DNA of 7,784 nucleotides from Actinomycetota bacterium (GTDB lineage Bacteria > Actinomycetota > Actinomycetes > Nanopelagicales > Nanopelagicaceae), in contig CANCUC010000035.1 in NCBI GenBank assembly GCA_947381255.1, forward strand, positions 1 to 7,784, written 5' to 3'. Position 1 is the stretch's first letter, and each line of letters opens with the position of its first letter. The notes below the pieces were generated by a model. It had not been told where the DNA came from. It made no database searches and was given only the letters and a program-made list of their open reading frames with translations. Shown piece after piece: positions 1 to 6,544 of this stretch. The position numbers were made by a program, and so were the translations under genes.

Positions 1-549
1 TCCTACGAATACTCTGAAGCAGTTATTGAGAATGATCGCGTTGCGATGCGTGAAGAGCTAGGCGATGTCTTGCTCCAGGTTTATTTCCACTCTGCTATTG
101 CTGAAGAGGATTCGACCGATCCATTTTCGGTGGAAGATGTCGCCGCTGGCATCGCCGATAAATTAATTCGCAGGCACCCTCACGTCTTTACCGATTCTGA
201 AGTGACATTTGATGATGTTCTTGAGAATTGGGAGAAACAGAAGCGTGAAGAGAAGGGCCGAACCTCGGCTACTGATGGAGTTCCAATGGCGCAGCCGGCA
301 ATGGCGCTCGCTGCCAAGGTGATTTATCGGGCAGATAAGTATGGTTATTCACTTCCTGTTGCCCATCCCGTCACCATCCCAGGTGATACTGATGAGAGCC
401 AATTGGGCGAGCTTCTATTGGGAATCCTCGACCAAGCTCAGAAGTTAGGTATTGATGCTGAAGTAGCCCTTCGCAGCGCTACCAAGCGCTACATCGATAC
501 CATCCATGCTCATGAGGCCGAGTCCGGTGCTTCGGATTCGACTCGGTAA
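1..549 (+). CDS. mazG: MazG-family nucleoside triphosphate pyrophosphohydrolase, 3' part (5' end outside window)
   Basis: The reading frame is open from base 1, so this is the C-terminal 182 residues of a gene that begins upstream. MazG hydrolyses (d)NTPs to the monophosphate and pyrophosphate in the cytosol, as house-cleaning and, in some bacteria, in (p)ppGpp control. The fragment starts inside the first metal-binding EExxE helix (only the last Glu, residue 3 in SYEYSEA, is visible). It then shows the second metal motif ELGD at residues 19-22, within REELGDVLLQVYFHS, and the typical KLIRRHPHVF at 54-63, followed by ENWEKQKREEKGR. The C-terminal 90 residues are less conserved. The methionine at base 46 lies in mid-domain and is not the real start. 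eno follows 40 bp downstream on the same strand. Confidence in the family is high; the full length cannot be judged. Confidence 0.93.
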   Translation, partial: SYEYSEAVIENDRVAMREELGDVLLQVYFHSAIAEEDSTDPFSVEDVAAGIADKLIRRHPHVFTDSEVTFDDVLENWEKQKREEKGRTSATDGVPMAQPAMALAAKVIYRADKYGYSLPVAHPVTIPGDTDESQLGELLLGILDQAQKLGIDAEVALRSATKRYIDTIHAHEAESGASDSTR

Positions 550-554
550 AATAC

Positions 555-560
555 TAGAAT
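555..560 (+). promoter_or_regulatory. candidate -10 element for eno
   Basis: TAGAAT, one mismatch from the TATAAT consensus, lies just after the mazG stop and 29 bp before the enolase GTG. A start about 7 bases downstream would give a leader of roughly 23 nt containing the Shine-Dalgarno. The -35 region (TTCGGA at 531-536, 18-bp spacer) is poor, so the promoter rests mainly on the -10 match and on the need for separate enolase expression. eno could also be read through from mazG. Confidence 0.35.
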
Positions 561-577
561 TACCAAATACAACTAAT

Positions 578-583
578 AAGGAG
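578..583 (+). promoter_or_regulatory. ribosome binding site fixing the eno GTG start
   Basis: AAGGAG lies 6 bases before GTG at 590-592. It decides between this start and the upstream in-frame ATG at 506, which lies inside mazG and would add 28 residues with no likeness to enolase. After the GTG the protein reads ALIDAVHAREILDSRGNPT, the usual enolase N-terminus. Confidence 0.85.
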
Positions 584-589
584 AAATCT

Positions 590-1867
590 GTGGCACTCAT
601 TGATGCAGTACACGCTCGCGAAATTCTTGATTCTCGCGGAAACCCAACAGTCGAAGTAGAAGTACTGCTTGAAGATGGAACCAGCGCGAGAGCTGCTGTC
701 CCAAGTGGCGCATCAACAGGTGCATTTGAAGCTGCTGAACTTCGCGACGGTGGCAAGCGCTACGGCGGCAAGGGTGTCGAAAATGCCGTGAACTTTGTAA
801 TTGATGAGATTGCACCAGCTGTCATCGGTTATGACGCACAGGATCAACGCTTAGTTGATGCAGAGATGTTGGCTTTAGATGGCACAAAGAACAAGTCACG
901 CATCGGTGCTAACGCAATTCTTGGTGTTTCACTCGCAACAGCACGCGCCGCTGCCGAGAGCGCTGACCTCTCCTTCTTCCGCTACATCGGCGGACCAACT
1001 GCGCACACACTTCCAGTTCCGATGATGAACATCTTGAACGGTGGCGCACATGCTGACACCAACGTTGATGTTCAAGAGTTCATGGTTGCTCCAATTGGCG
1101 CAGAATCCTTTAAAGAGTCTCTTCGTTGGGGCGCAGAGATTTACCATGCGCTCAAGGCTGTGCTTAAGAAGCGTGGACTTGTAACCAGCGTTGGCGATGA
1201 AGGTGGATTCGCTCCAAATCTTGATAGCAACCGCGCCGCACTTGATTTGATTCTTGAGGCAATTGAGGCTGCAGGATTTAAGCCTGGCCAAGATATTGCT
1301 CTTGCCATGGATGTTGCGGCAACTGAGTTCTTCAAAGATGGTACATACGCATTCGAAGGAAAGCAGAAGAGCAGCGACGAGATGATTGCTTACTACGCTG
1401 ATCTCGTTAGCTCCTATCCGATCGTCTCAATTGAGGATCCACTAGATGAAGATGATTGGGCTGGCTGGTCGAAGATGACTGCAGAGCTAGGTTCAAAGAT
1501 TCAGATTGTCGGAGATGATCTCTTTGTAACAAACCCAGAGCGCTTAGCTCGCGGTATCAAGGAGAACGCTGCAAACGCACTCCTCGTTAAGGTCAATCAA
1601 ATTGGAACCCTTACAGAGACCATCGATGCAGTTTCACTCGCTCATCGCAACTCATATCGCAGCATGATGTCGCACCGTTCAGGTGAGACCGAAGACACCA
1701 CAATCGCTGATTTGGCTGTCGCCCTTGAGTGCGGTCAGATTAAGACAGGTGCACCTGCTCGTACCGAGCGCGTAGCGAAGTACAACCAACTCCTACGCAT
1801 TGAAGAGGAACTCGATGAGTCCGCTCTCTATGCAGGACGCGGGGCATTCCCACGTTTCAATGGTTAA
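590..1867 (+). CDS. eno: enolase (phosphopyruvate hydratase)
   Basis: Enolase interconverts 2-phosphoglycerate and phosphoenolpyruvate in glycolysis and gluconeogenesis; it is a cytosolic Mg-dependent enzyme. The 425-residue product has the usual family length. The N-terminal domain carries the mobile substrate loop SGASTGAFEAAELRDG (39-54). The barrel domain shows QEFMVAP with the catalytic Glu163, GDEGGFAPN with Glu204, the metal ligands Asp241 (AMDVAATEFF), Glu282 (SIEDPLDEDDW) and Asp309/310 (VGDDLFVTNPERL), the catalytic base Lys334 (LLVKVNQIGTLTE), and the SHRSGETED substrate loop at 361-369. By analogy with the E. coli enzyme no key residue is missing. The GTG start is set by a strong AAGGAG. 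It sits between mazG and an FtsB/DivIC gene, the standard actinobacterial arrangement. A stem-loop overlaps its stop codon. Confidence 0.99.
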   Translation: MALIDAVHAREILDSRGNPTVEVEVLLEDGTSARAAVPSGASTGAFEAAELRDGGKRYGGKGVENAVNFVIDEIAPAVIGYDAQDQRLVDAEMLALDGTKNKSRIGANAILGVSLATARAAAESADLSFFRYIGGPTAHTLPVPMMNILNGGAHADTNVDVQEFMVAPIGAESFKESLRWGAEIYHALKAVLKKRGLVTSVGDEGGFAPNLDSNRAALDLILEAIEAAGFKPGQDIALAMDVAATEFFKDGTYAFEGKQKSSDEMIAYYADLVSSYPIVSIEDPLDEDDWAGWSKMTAELGSKIQIVGDDLFVTNPERLARGIKENAANALLVKVNQIGTLTETIDAVSLAHRNSYRSMMSHRSGETEDTTIADLAVALECGQIKTGAPARTERVAKYNQLLRIEEELDESALYAGRGAFPRFNG

Positions 1868-1884
1868 TCTGTAAAGATTAACTA
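1861..1884 (+). promoter_or_regulatory. stem-loop bridging the eno stop and the ftsB start
   Basis: GTTAATCT (1863-1870) and AGATTAAC (1875-1882) are perfect 8-base inverted repeats around a GTAA loop. A G-T pair and a T-A pair extend the stem to 1861 and 1884. The left arm contains the eno stop codon and the right arm ends on the A of the ftsB ATG. The stem is AT-rich and no T-run follows, so it does not look like an intrinsic terminator. Possible roles are mRNA 3'-end protection or processing, or damping ftsB translation relative to the highly expressed eno. The structure is seen; the role is inference. Confidence 0.4.
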
Positions 1885-2270
1885 TGTTGAAAAGCATTTC
1901 GGGGCGGAGCTTAGCCTTCGCCACGGTGCTCCTTGTTTTAGCAATTACTCTCGCTCCGCCTTTGCATAGTTTCTTTGCTCAGCGCGCCCAGATAGATGCG
2001 TATAAGGCGCAGTTAGCGGCATCTCAGGCAACGCTGCAAGAGGCGGAGAAGGAGTTGACCCAATGGTCAGATTCAAATTACGTCGCCTCTCAAGCCAGAA
2101 TTCGTTTGCACTATGTATTTCCGGGCGAACGCGAATATGTTGTTCTCACAAATACCTCACCCACTGCAGCAAAGACAGTTCCTGTGGCACCTATTGAAGG
2201 AGTAGCACCGGGTGGAACCCCTTGGTACTCCCGCTTAATCACCACAATCACCTCAACTGGACAGAATTGA
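1884..2270 (+). CDS. FtsB/DivIC-type septum formation protein
   Basis: The product is a small bitopic divisome protein of 128 residues. Family members form a complex with FtsQ/DivIB and FtsL and help activate septal peptidoglycan synthesis. Visible features are a short basic cytoplasmic end (MLKSISGR), one membrane helix at about 9-26 (LAFATVLLVLAITLAPPL), a coiled-coil-like stretch at about 33-60 rich in Ala, Gln, Lys and Glu, and the family signature WSDSNYVASQARIRLHYVFPGE at 61-82. A Pro/Ala/Thr-rich tail of about 40 residues follows, probably disordered outside the membrane. No Shine-Dalgarno precedes the ATG; a hairpin ends exactly there. It starts 16 bp after eno, and its stop overlaps the next ATG by one base. 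Whether it is the FtsB or the DivIC orthologue cannot be told from sequence alone, so no symbol is given. Confidence 0.9.
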   Translation: MLKSISGRSLAFATVLLVLAITLAPPLHSFFAQRAQIDAYKAQLAASQATLQEAEKELTQWSDSNYVASQARIRLHYVFPGEREYVVLTNTSPTAAKTVPVAPIEGVAPGGTPWYSRLITTITSTGQN

Positions 2271-2761
2271 TGACTGATAAACCAACACCTGAAGATTTAG
2301 ATGCTATTGCCTTACAACTCGGGCGTACTCCGCGAGATGTACACGCAATCGCTCATCGCTGTCCATGCGGAAAACCTGATGTCGTGGAAACACCACCGCG
2401 TTTGTCGGATGGAACTCCCTTCCCAACTTTCTATTACGCAACCTGTCCTAAGCTCACTGGCGCCATTTCAACTCTTGAGAGTTCTGGAATGATGGCCGAG
2501 ATGCAGGCAAGACTCGAGAGCGATCTGGTTCTCGCTGGCGAGTATCGAGCAGCGCACGATGATTACTTAGCCGCACGAGCTGCGCTAGGGATGGATGTTC
2601 CTGAAGTCGAAGGCATCACCGCCGGTGGAATGCCAGACCGAGTTAAATGCTTACATTCACTTATCGCGCACTCACTTGGTGCCGGACCAGGAGTAAATCC
2701 GCTTGGCGATGAGGCCCTCGCGGCTCTTCCTGAATGGTGGAAGGCCGGCGCATGCGAGTAG
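2270..2761 (+). CDS. DUF501 family protein
   Basis: The start is taken as the ATG sharing one base with the ftsB-like stop (TGATG); an ATG at 2222 in the same frame would lie inside ftsB and adds nothing family-like. The 163-residue protein matches the actinobacterial DUF501 pattern: AHRCPCGKPDVVETPPRLSD from residue 28, FPTFYYATCP at 51-60, and GGMPDRVKCLHSLIAHSLG at 119-137 followed by GPGVNPLGD. The function is unknown. Conserved-looking Cys31, Cys33, Cys59 and Cys127 with nearby His29, His129 and His133 could bind a metal, but that is inference. There is no signal peptide or membrane segment, so it should be cytosolic. It lies between a divisome gene and exopolyphosphatase, overlapping both, as usual for this phylum. 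Confidence 0.93.
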   Translation: MTDKPTPEDLDAIALQLGRTPRDVHAIAHRCPCGKPDVVETPPRLSDGTPFPTFYYATCPKLTGAISTLESSGMMAEMQARLESDLVLAGEYRAAHDDYLAARAALGMDVPEVEGITAGGMPDRVKCLHSLIAHSLGAGPGVNPLGDEALAALPEWWKAGACE

Positions 2762-3666
2762 CGGCTGTTGATTGTGGAACTAATTCCATACGTCTCTTAA
2801 TTGCAGATATTGATGGGGATAATTTTCGAGAAGTTCATCGCGATATGCAGGTTGTTAGGTTGGGTCAAGGAGTAGATAAGAACAAAGCATTTGCGCCTGA
2901 AGCGATTGAGAGAACGCTCGCGGCGACATCTACATATGCGGATGTAATGCGGCGAAAGGGAGTGGAGCGGGTTCGATTCTGCGCAACCAGCGCAACGCGA
3001 GATGCAACAAATCGCGAGATCTTCATTTCAGGCGTTGAAAATATTTTAGGAGTCGCACCAGAAGTTATTCCCGGAAGTGAAGAGGCTGCGCTTTCATTTA
3101 TGGGAGCTACCAAAGAGCTTGGTCAGGAGCTCGCGCCATTTCTCGTCGTTGATATTGGCGGCGGCTCTACTGAGTTCGTTTTGGGAAGTCAGAGTGTCCA
3201 AGCGGCACGCTCAGTAAATATTGGCTGCGTTCGCATGCATGAGCGCCACCTCAATTCACAACCTCCCACCAAGGCTCAGGTAGAGGCTGCAACAGTGGAT
3301 ATCGACCACGCTATCTCTGAAGCAGCAGCCGAAGTGGACTTTAGCGCTGCTCATACGCTGATTGCCGTTGCCGGAACAGCCACCACGGTTGCAGCTGCAG
3401 CCCTTGGCTTGAATGAATACGACAGGCATTCCATCCATCTCTCCAGAATTTCCGCCGATCGAGTGCACGAGGTGGCTGCAATGTTTGCAGCGATGACACG
3501 TGATGAGATTTCGGCCCTGGGGTATATGCATCCTGGTCGGGTCGATGTAATTACAGCAGGCTCTCTTGTTCTCTCTCGCGTAATGGAATTGACCGGCGCT
3601 CTTGAATTCATCGCCTCTGAATCCGATATTCTCGATGGAATCGCCTGGGGCCTTGCCTCGATATAA
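2752..3666 (+). CDS. ppx: Ppx/GppA-family exopolyphosphatase
   Basis: Ppx/GppA proteins belong to the ASKHA (actin/sugar kinase/Hsp70) fold and release phosphate from polyphosphate ends or hydrolyse pppGpp. The 304-residue product is the short actinobacterial form, with only the two ASKHA domains and no C-terminal HD domain. Motifs: the phosphate-1 loop VAAVDCGTNSIRLLIADI (3-20), ATSATRDATN (78-87), GSEEAAL (108-114) with the likely catalytic Glu at 110/111, the phosphate-2 loop VVDIGGGSTEFVLG (132-145), GTATTVAA (208-215), and HPGRVDVITAGS (260-271) ending with ESDILDGIAWG. The chosen ATG lies 10 bases inside the DUF501 gene, with GGAAGG (2739-2744) 7 bases upstream; the in-frame start at 2734 would bypass that site. 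Polyphosphate versus pppGpp preference cannot be read from the sequence. Confidence 0.95.
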   Translation: MRVAAVDCGTNSIRLLIADIDGDNFREVHRDMQVVRLGQGVDKNKAFAPEAIERTLAATSTYADVMRRKGVERVRFCATSATRDATNREIFISGVENILGVAPEVIPGSEEAALSFMGATKELGQELAPFLVVDIGGGSTEFVLGSQSVQAARSVNIGCVRMHERHLNSQPPTKAQVEAATVDIDHAISEAAAEVDFSAAHTLIAVAGTATTVAAAALGLNEYDRHSIHLSRISADRVHEVAAMFAAMTRDEISALGYMHPGRVDVITAGSLVLSRVMELTGALEFIASESDILDGIAWGLASI

Positions 3667-4381
3667 ATCAATCGCCGCTCTTGATAAGGCGATTACAGCG
3701 TGCACTCTCTGTCCACGTCTCGTTTCCTGGCGCAATGAAGTCGCGATCACCAAACGAAAGTCCTATGCAGATCACGACTACTGGGGCAAACCGGTAACTG
3801 GCTTTGGCGATTCAAAGGCGGAGATAATTATCGTCGGACTAGCACCTGGTGCACATGGCGCAAATCGCACGGGAAGAATCTTTACTGGAGATAGTTCTGG
3901 TGATTTTCTCTTCTCCTCTCTTCACCGAACTGGTTTAGCGAAAATCCCGATAAGTGAATCACGCAAAGATGGGCAGGAGCTCTACGGAGTTCGGATACTT
4001 TGCGCGGTTCGATGTGCCCCTCCAGATAACAAGCCAAGCACGGAAGAGAAGGCGACGTGCGCTCCATTTATGGCAGATGAGATTGAACTTCTCATGCCCA
4101 CCACCAAGGTCTTTGTTGCCCTAGGAAACTTTGCATGGACTGGTTTAATCGCACAATTGGTATCAATGGGCTTTAGCGTTCCCTCACCTCGACCAAAGTT
4201 CGGACACAATGCGATCTTTGAGGCAATCTCCAAAGAGGGAAAGAGTGTCAAGGTAATTGGCAGTTACCACCCAAGCCAACAAAATACCTTTACAAAGAAG
4301 TTGACTCCGCCAATGCTTGATGAGATTTTCAAGCTAGCGAAGTCAACTTCGAATAAGGCTAAGAAATCAGGCCGAAACTAA
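3635..4381 (+). CDS. udgB: family 5 uracil-DNA glycosylase (UdgB type)
   Basis: Family 5 enzymes excise uracil, and often other deaminated bases, from DNA to start base-excision repair. The 248-residue product shows the motif GLAPGAHGANRTGRIFTGD (68-86), distinctive for this family, where the position that carries a catalytic Asp or Asn in other uracil-DNA glycosylases is non-polar. It also has SYHPSQQNTFT at 210-220. Cys23 and Cys26 (ACTLC) with Cys127 and Cys142 (in RCAPPDNKP...TC) match the expected four ligands of a 4Fe-4S cluster. The start is uncertain: ATG 3635 overlaps ppx by 32 bases without a clear Shine-Dalgarno, while an in-frame TTG at 3653 would shorten it by six residues. The end overlaps the convergent aminotransferase gene by 15 bases. 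A lysine-rich tail (KAKKSGRN) ends the protein. Confidence 0.94.
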   Translation: MESPGALPRYKSIAALDKAITACTLCPRLVSWRNEVAITKRKSYADHDYWGKPVTGFGDSKAEIIIVGLAPGAHGANRTGRIFTGDSSGDFLFSSLHRTGLAKIPISESRKDGQELYGVRILCAVRCAPPDNKPSTEEKATCAPFMADEIELLMPTTKVFVALGNFAWTGLIAQLVSMGFSVPSPRPKFGHNAIFEAISKEGKSVKVIGSYHPSQQNTFTKKLTPPMLDEIFKLAKSTSNKAKKSGRN

Positions 4382-5725
4382 GTCAGCGCACATCGCTCGA
4401 AATGCTTGAGTATGTGCATCAATATCGGCCGAGGTAGTTTCTGGAGAGACCAGCGCCATATTGTGAAATGGTGTGATTAAGAATCCTTCATTGAGCAAGC
4501 GGAGATGAACATATTGTTCGAGTTCAAAGTCGCCAGCATCTGATGCCTCTTTACCGGTGCGAGGGGCGCTCGATTGAAATAAATATTCACCGCGAGCTCC
4601 TAATCGTGAGCAGTACCAAGGAAGATCAAATTCTTTAATCGCTGCATCCACCCCATCACACCATTGGGTTCCAAGGGCCACCATCCGCGCAAAAGCCTCA
4701 TCGGTGAGGACTTGAGTGAGAGTTGCTCGCATTGCCGCCAAGCTCAAGGCATTTCCAGCCAGGGTGCTTCCAATTCCACCGGTATCAATTAGCTCTCGTT
4801 CAACTTTGGCTCTGATTCGATCTGCAATCTCTGCGCGCATTCCAAAGGTTCCTGTCGGGATTCCGCCAGCGATTGCCTTGCCAATAGTTAATACGTCGGG
4901 TTTCAATCCATGCAGAGCAGTCATGCCGCCGGGGCCAACAGAGATTGTGTGGGTCTCATCAATAATCCAAACCGCGCCATATTTTTTGGCAAGTTCTCCC
5001 ACCGCCTCTAAGTAGCCCTCATCTGGAAGCACAATGCCGATATTGGTCATAGCAGGTTCCATCAAGATAGCGGCAACATCTCCGTGAGCAAGTGCAGCCT
5101 CCATCGCAGCTAAATCGTTAAATTCAACGACGCGAGTAGTTTCCGCCAAATCAACTGGCGCGCCAAGATTGCCCGGACGTTTAATGGTGTTGCCAGCCTC
5201 ATCGAGAGTTGCAAATGTTTCATCAACGGAGCCGTGATAACACTTATCAATCACGATGATCTTGGAACGTTCGGTAATAAGTCTGGAGTATCTAATTACA
5301 TGGCGATTAGCATCAGTGGCTGTAACGGTGAACTGCCAGAGAGGTAGACCAAAGCGCCTAGAGAGTTCAGCAGCAACAGTCACAGCATCTTCTGTGGGAA
5401 GCATCGCGGTTAAGCCGCGTTTTAACTGCGCGTGGATTGCTTCAACTGTTGCAGCAGGAGAGTGACCTGTCATCGAGCCGGTATCGCCAAGACAGAGATC
5501 TACATACTCGCGGCCATCAACATCAGTGAAGCGGGCGCCTTGTGCGCTATCAACAAATAGGGGATAGGCCCCTGGCCACTTAGCCATCCATGACATTGGT
5601 ACGCCGCCCGGCATTACCTCTTTAGCCTTTTGAAATAAAGCTCCACTCTTAGGGTGGAGTTCTAAGAATCGATTCTCTTCAATCTTCATTAATTTCTTTA
5701 GATGTTCTCTGTCAATAGTTGGCAT
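4367..5725 (-). CDS. class III PLP-dependent aminotransferase, glutamate-1-semialdehyde-aminomutase-like
   Basis: The 452-residue protein has the fold-type I class III layout. A family N-terminal strand region PLFVDSAQGARFTDVDGREYVDL runs over 55-77. Next come GDTGSMTGHSP (80-90), the PLP phosphate region TATDANR (135-141), CYHGS (162-166), LMEPAMTN with Glu223, the Asp that contacts the PLP ring nitrogen in IIDETHT (Asp256), and the Schiff-base lysine in TIGKAIAGG (Lys283). It resembles glutamate-1-semialdehyde aminomutase but has TATDANR where that enzyme and beta-amino-acid transaminases carry an SGTEA-type motif, and DETHT rather than DEV. It is therefore probably a distinct transaminase subgroup, not the heme-pathway HemL. 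The amino donor and substrate are unknown. The gene is divergent from the TDO-like gene, which suggests shared control, and convergent with udgB. A second in-frame Met at residue 13 is possible, but the first has a -10-like element 7 bases upstream. Confidence 0.92.
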   Translation of the reverse strand: MPTIDREHLKKLMKIEENRFLELHPKSGALFQKAKEVMPGGVPMSWMAKWPGAYPLFVDSAQGARFTDVDGREYVDLCLGDTGSMTGHSPAATVEAIHAQLKRGLTAMLPTEDAVTVAAELSRRFGLPLWQFTVTATDANRHVIRYSRLITERSKIIVIDKCYHGSVDETFATLDEAGNTIKRPGNLGAPVDLAETTRVVEFNDLAAMEAALAHGDVAAILMEPAMTNIGIVLPDEGYLEAVGELAKKYGAVWIIDETHTISVGPGGMTALHGLKPDVLTIGKAIAGGIPTGTFGMRAEIADRIRAKVERELIDTGGIGSTLAGNALSLAAMRATLTQVLTDEAFARMVALGTQWCDGVDAAIKEFDLPWYCSRLGARGEYLFQSSAPRTGKEASDAGDFELEQYVHLRLLNEGFLITPFHNMALVSPETTSADIDAHTQAFRAMCADLVSA

Positions 5726-5833
5726 ACCCTGAATTCTAGGGGATGCTCATGTAGGCTCTTTCTAGAAATGACTGGAATATGCAGCTGACAAAGCAGTAGT
5801 TGCCACCTCTTGAAGAGTCGGAGTGTATAAAGC
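5726..5833. promoter_or_regulatory. divergent intergenic regulatory region between aminotransferase and TDO-like genes
   Basis: These 108 bp hold the 5' ends of two divergent genes and the only non-coding stretch of more than 50 bp in the window. There is a perfect 10-bp palindrome TTTCTAGAAA at 5759-5768 and a CTCTTGAAGAG dyad (5-base arms around one G) at 5807-5817; both could be operator sites. Facing right, TTGCCA (5800-5805) and TGTATA (5824-5829), 18 bp apart, are a weak promoter pair very close to the ATG at 5834. GGAG at 5820-5823 is a weak ribosome site for that ATG. Confidence 0.4.
5733..5738 (-). promoter_or_regulatory. candidate -10 element giving a leaderless aminotransferase mRNA
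   Basis: On the minus strand TAGAAT lies 7 bases before the ATG at 5725, the distance at which transcription would begin on the start codon itself. No usable Shine-Dalgarno exists at normal spacing (AGGG is only one base away), which fits leaderless translation, common in actinobacteria. No good -35 is seen. Confidence 0.4.
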
Positions 5834-6544
5834 ATGAGTTACGGCCCAGATCAGATACTTGAAGGTGCTGGAGAGAGCGACTACGAAAGATATATCCGAA
5901 CGCCTGAACTTTTGAGCTTGCAAAAAGGACCAGGGGAATGGCTTCATCGAGATGAACTACTTTTCACGGTTGTGCACCAAACTTCTGAGCTCTGGCTAAA
6001 GCTTGCCACCTCTGAAGTAAGCCAAACGTTGGATTATCTTGAAAAAGGAAATCCAAAAATGGCACTTCGGTTATTTCCGCGCATCTTGCTCTGTATCTCT
6101 TACTGCCACGATCCACTGGATATGTTGGAGCAGATGTCTCCTTGGGACTACCAGCAGGTTCGTCGCGCCCTAGGACATGGTTCTGGATTTGATTCACCGG
6201 GTTTCAATAGCTTGCGCAAACTACTTCCCTTACTCTGGGAGCAATTTGAAAAATCCCTCGCAAATGAGGGTGTGACACTTCTGGAGTTGTTCCTTCACCA
6301 TGAGGAGCATGATGAGTTGTATCGATTAGCAGAAGCTCTCCTAGAGGTAGATGAGCGGATGTACTTGTGGCGGATTCGCCACTTCAAGGTTGTTGAGCGA
6401 AGCATCGGCGCAAAGGTATCGGGCACACAAGGTACGCCCGTAGAGGTGTTGGGTAGACTCAACGCATTCCTCTTCTTCCCAGAGTTGTGGGAGATCAGGA
6501 CGACAATTACTAACCATGCGATTGCAGAAGAAGGGGAAAACTAG
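5834..6544 (+). CDS. short tryptophan 2,3-dioxygenase-like heme protein
   Basis: TDO opens the indole ring of tryptophan with O2, using a heme held by one histidine; relatives in the heme-dependent aromatic oxygenase group do other chemistry. Signature pieces: DYERYIRTPELLSLQ (16-30), RDELLFTVVHQTSELWLKL (39-57) with Phe44 and His48, SPWDYQQVRRALGHGSGF (102-119) with Tyr106 and Arg110, YLWRIRHFKVVERSIG (177-192) with the heme ligand His183, and FFPELWEIRT (214-223). Compared with Xanthomonas TDO as I recall it (F51, H55, Y113, R117, H240, T254), the spacing from His48 to Arg110 is identical (62), while Arg110 to His183 is 73 instead of 123. The closing loop reads GTQGTPVEVLG rather than GTGGSSG. 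The 236 residues are thus short, but the frame shows no sign of decay. The ATG is the first start after an in-frame TAA. The stop overlaps the next gene by one base. Substrate unknown; tryptophan or another aromatic amino acid is plausible. Confidence 0.9.
   Translation: MSYGPDQILEGAGESDYERYIRTPELLSLQKGPGEWLHRDELLFTVVHQTSELWLKLATSEVSQTLDYLEKGNPKMALRLFPRILLCISYCHDPLDMLEQMSPWDYQQVRRALGHGSGFDSPGFNSLRKLLPLLWEQFEKSLANEGVTLLELFLHHEEHDELYRLAEALLEVDERMYLWRIRHFKVVERSIGAKVSGTQGTPVEVLGRLNAFLFFPELWEIRTTITNHAIAEEGEN

Noticed and set aside
3256..3753. 165-codon minus-strand open frame across the ppx/udgB junction
   Set aside because: Antisense to two well-supported genes, no recognisable domain, biased composition of a shadow frame.
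4338..4351. CGAAGTCAACTTCG palindrome near the convergent udgB/aminotransferase ends, as a bidirectional terminator
   Set aside because: Only a 5-bp stem with a 4-base loop, inside udgB coding sequence, and no T-run follows on either strand.
4716..5015. 99-codon plus-strand frame within the aminotransferase gene
   Set aside because: Antisense shadow of the conserved PLP-binding region.
5762..5947. 61-codon minus-strand frame over the divergent intergenic region
   Set aside because: Mostly antisense to the TDO-like gene's conserved N-terminus, and no family likeness.
5834..6544. Loss of the TDO substrate-binding Arg (Asn125 read against a QYR motif)
   Set aside because: That Arg is not the carboxylate ligand. 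The proper alignment, DYQQVR to DYMAFR, places the ligand at Arg110, which is conserved, with matching spacing to the distal His.
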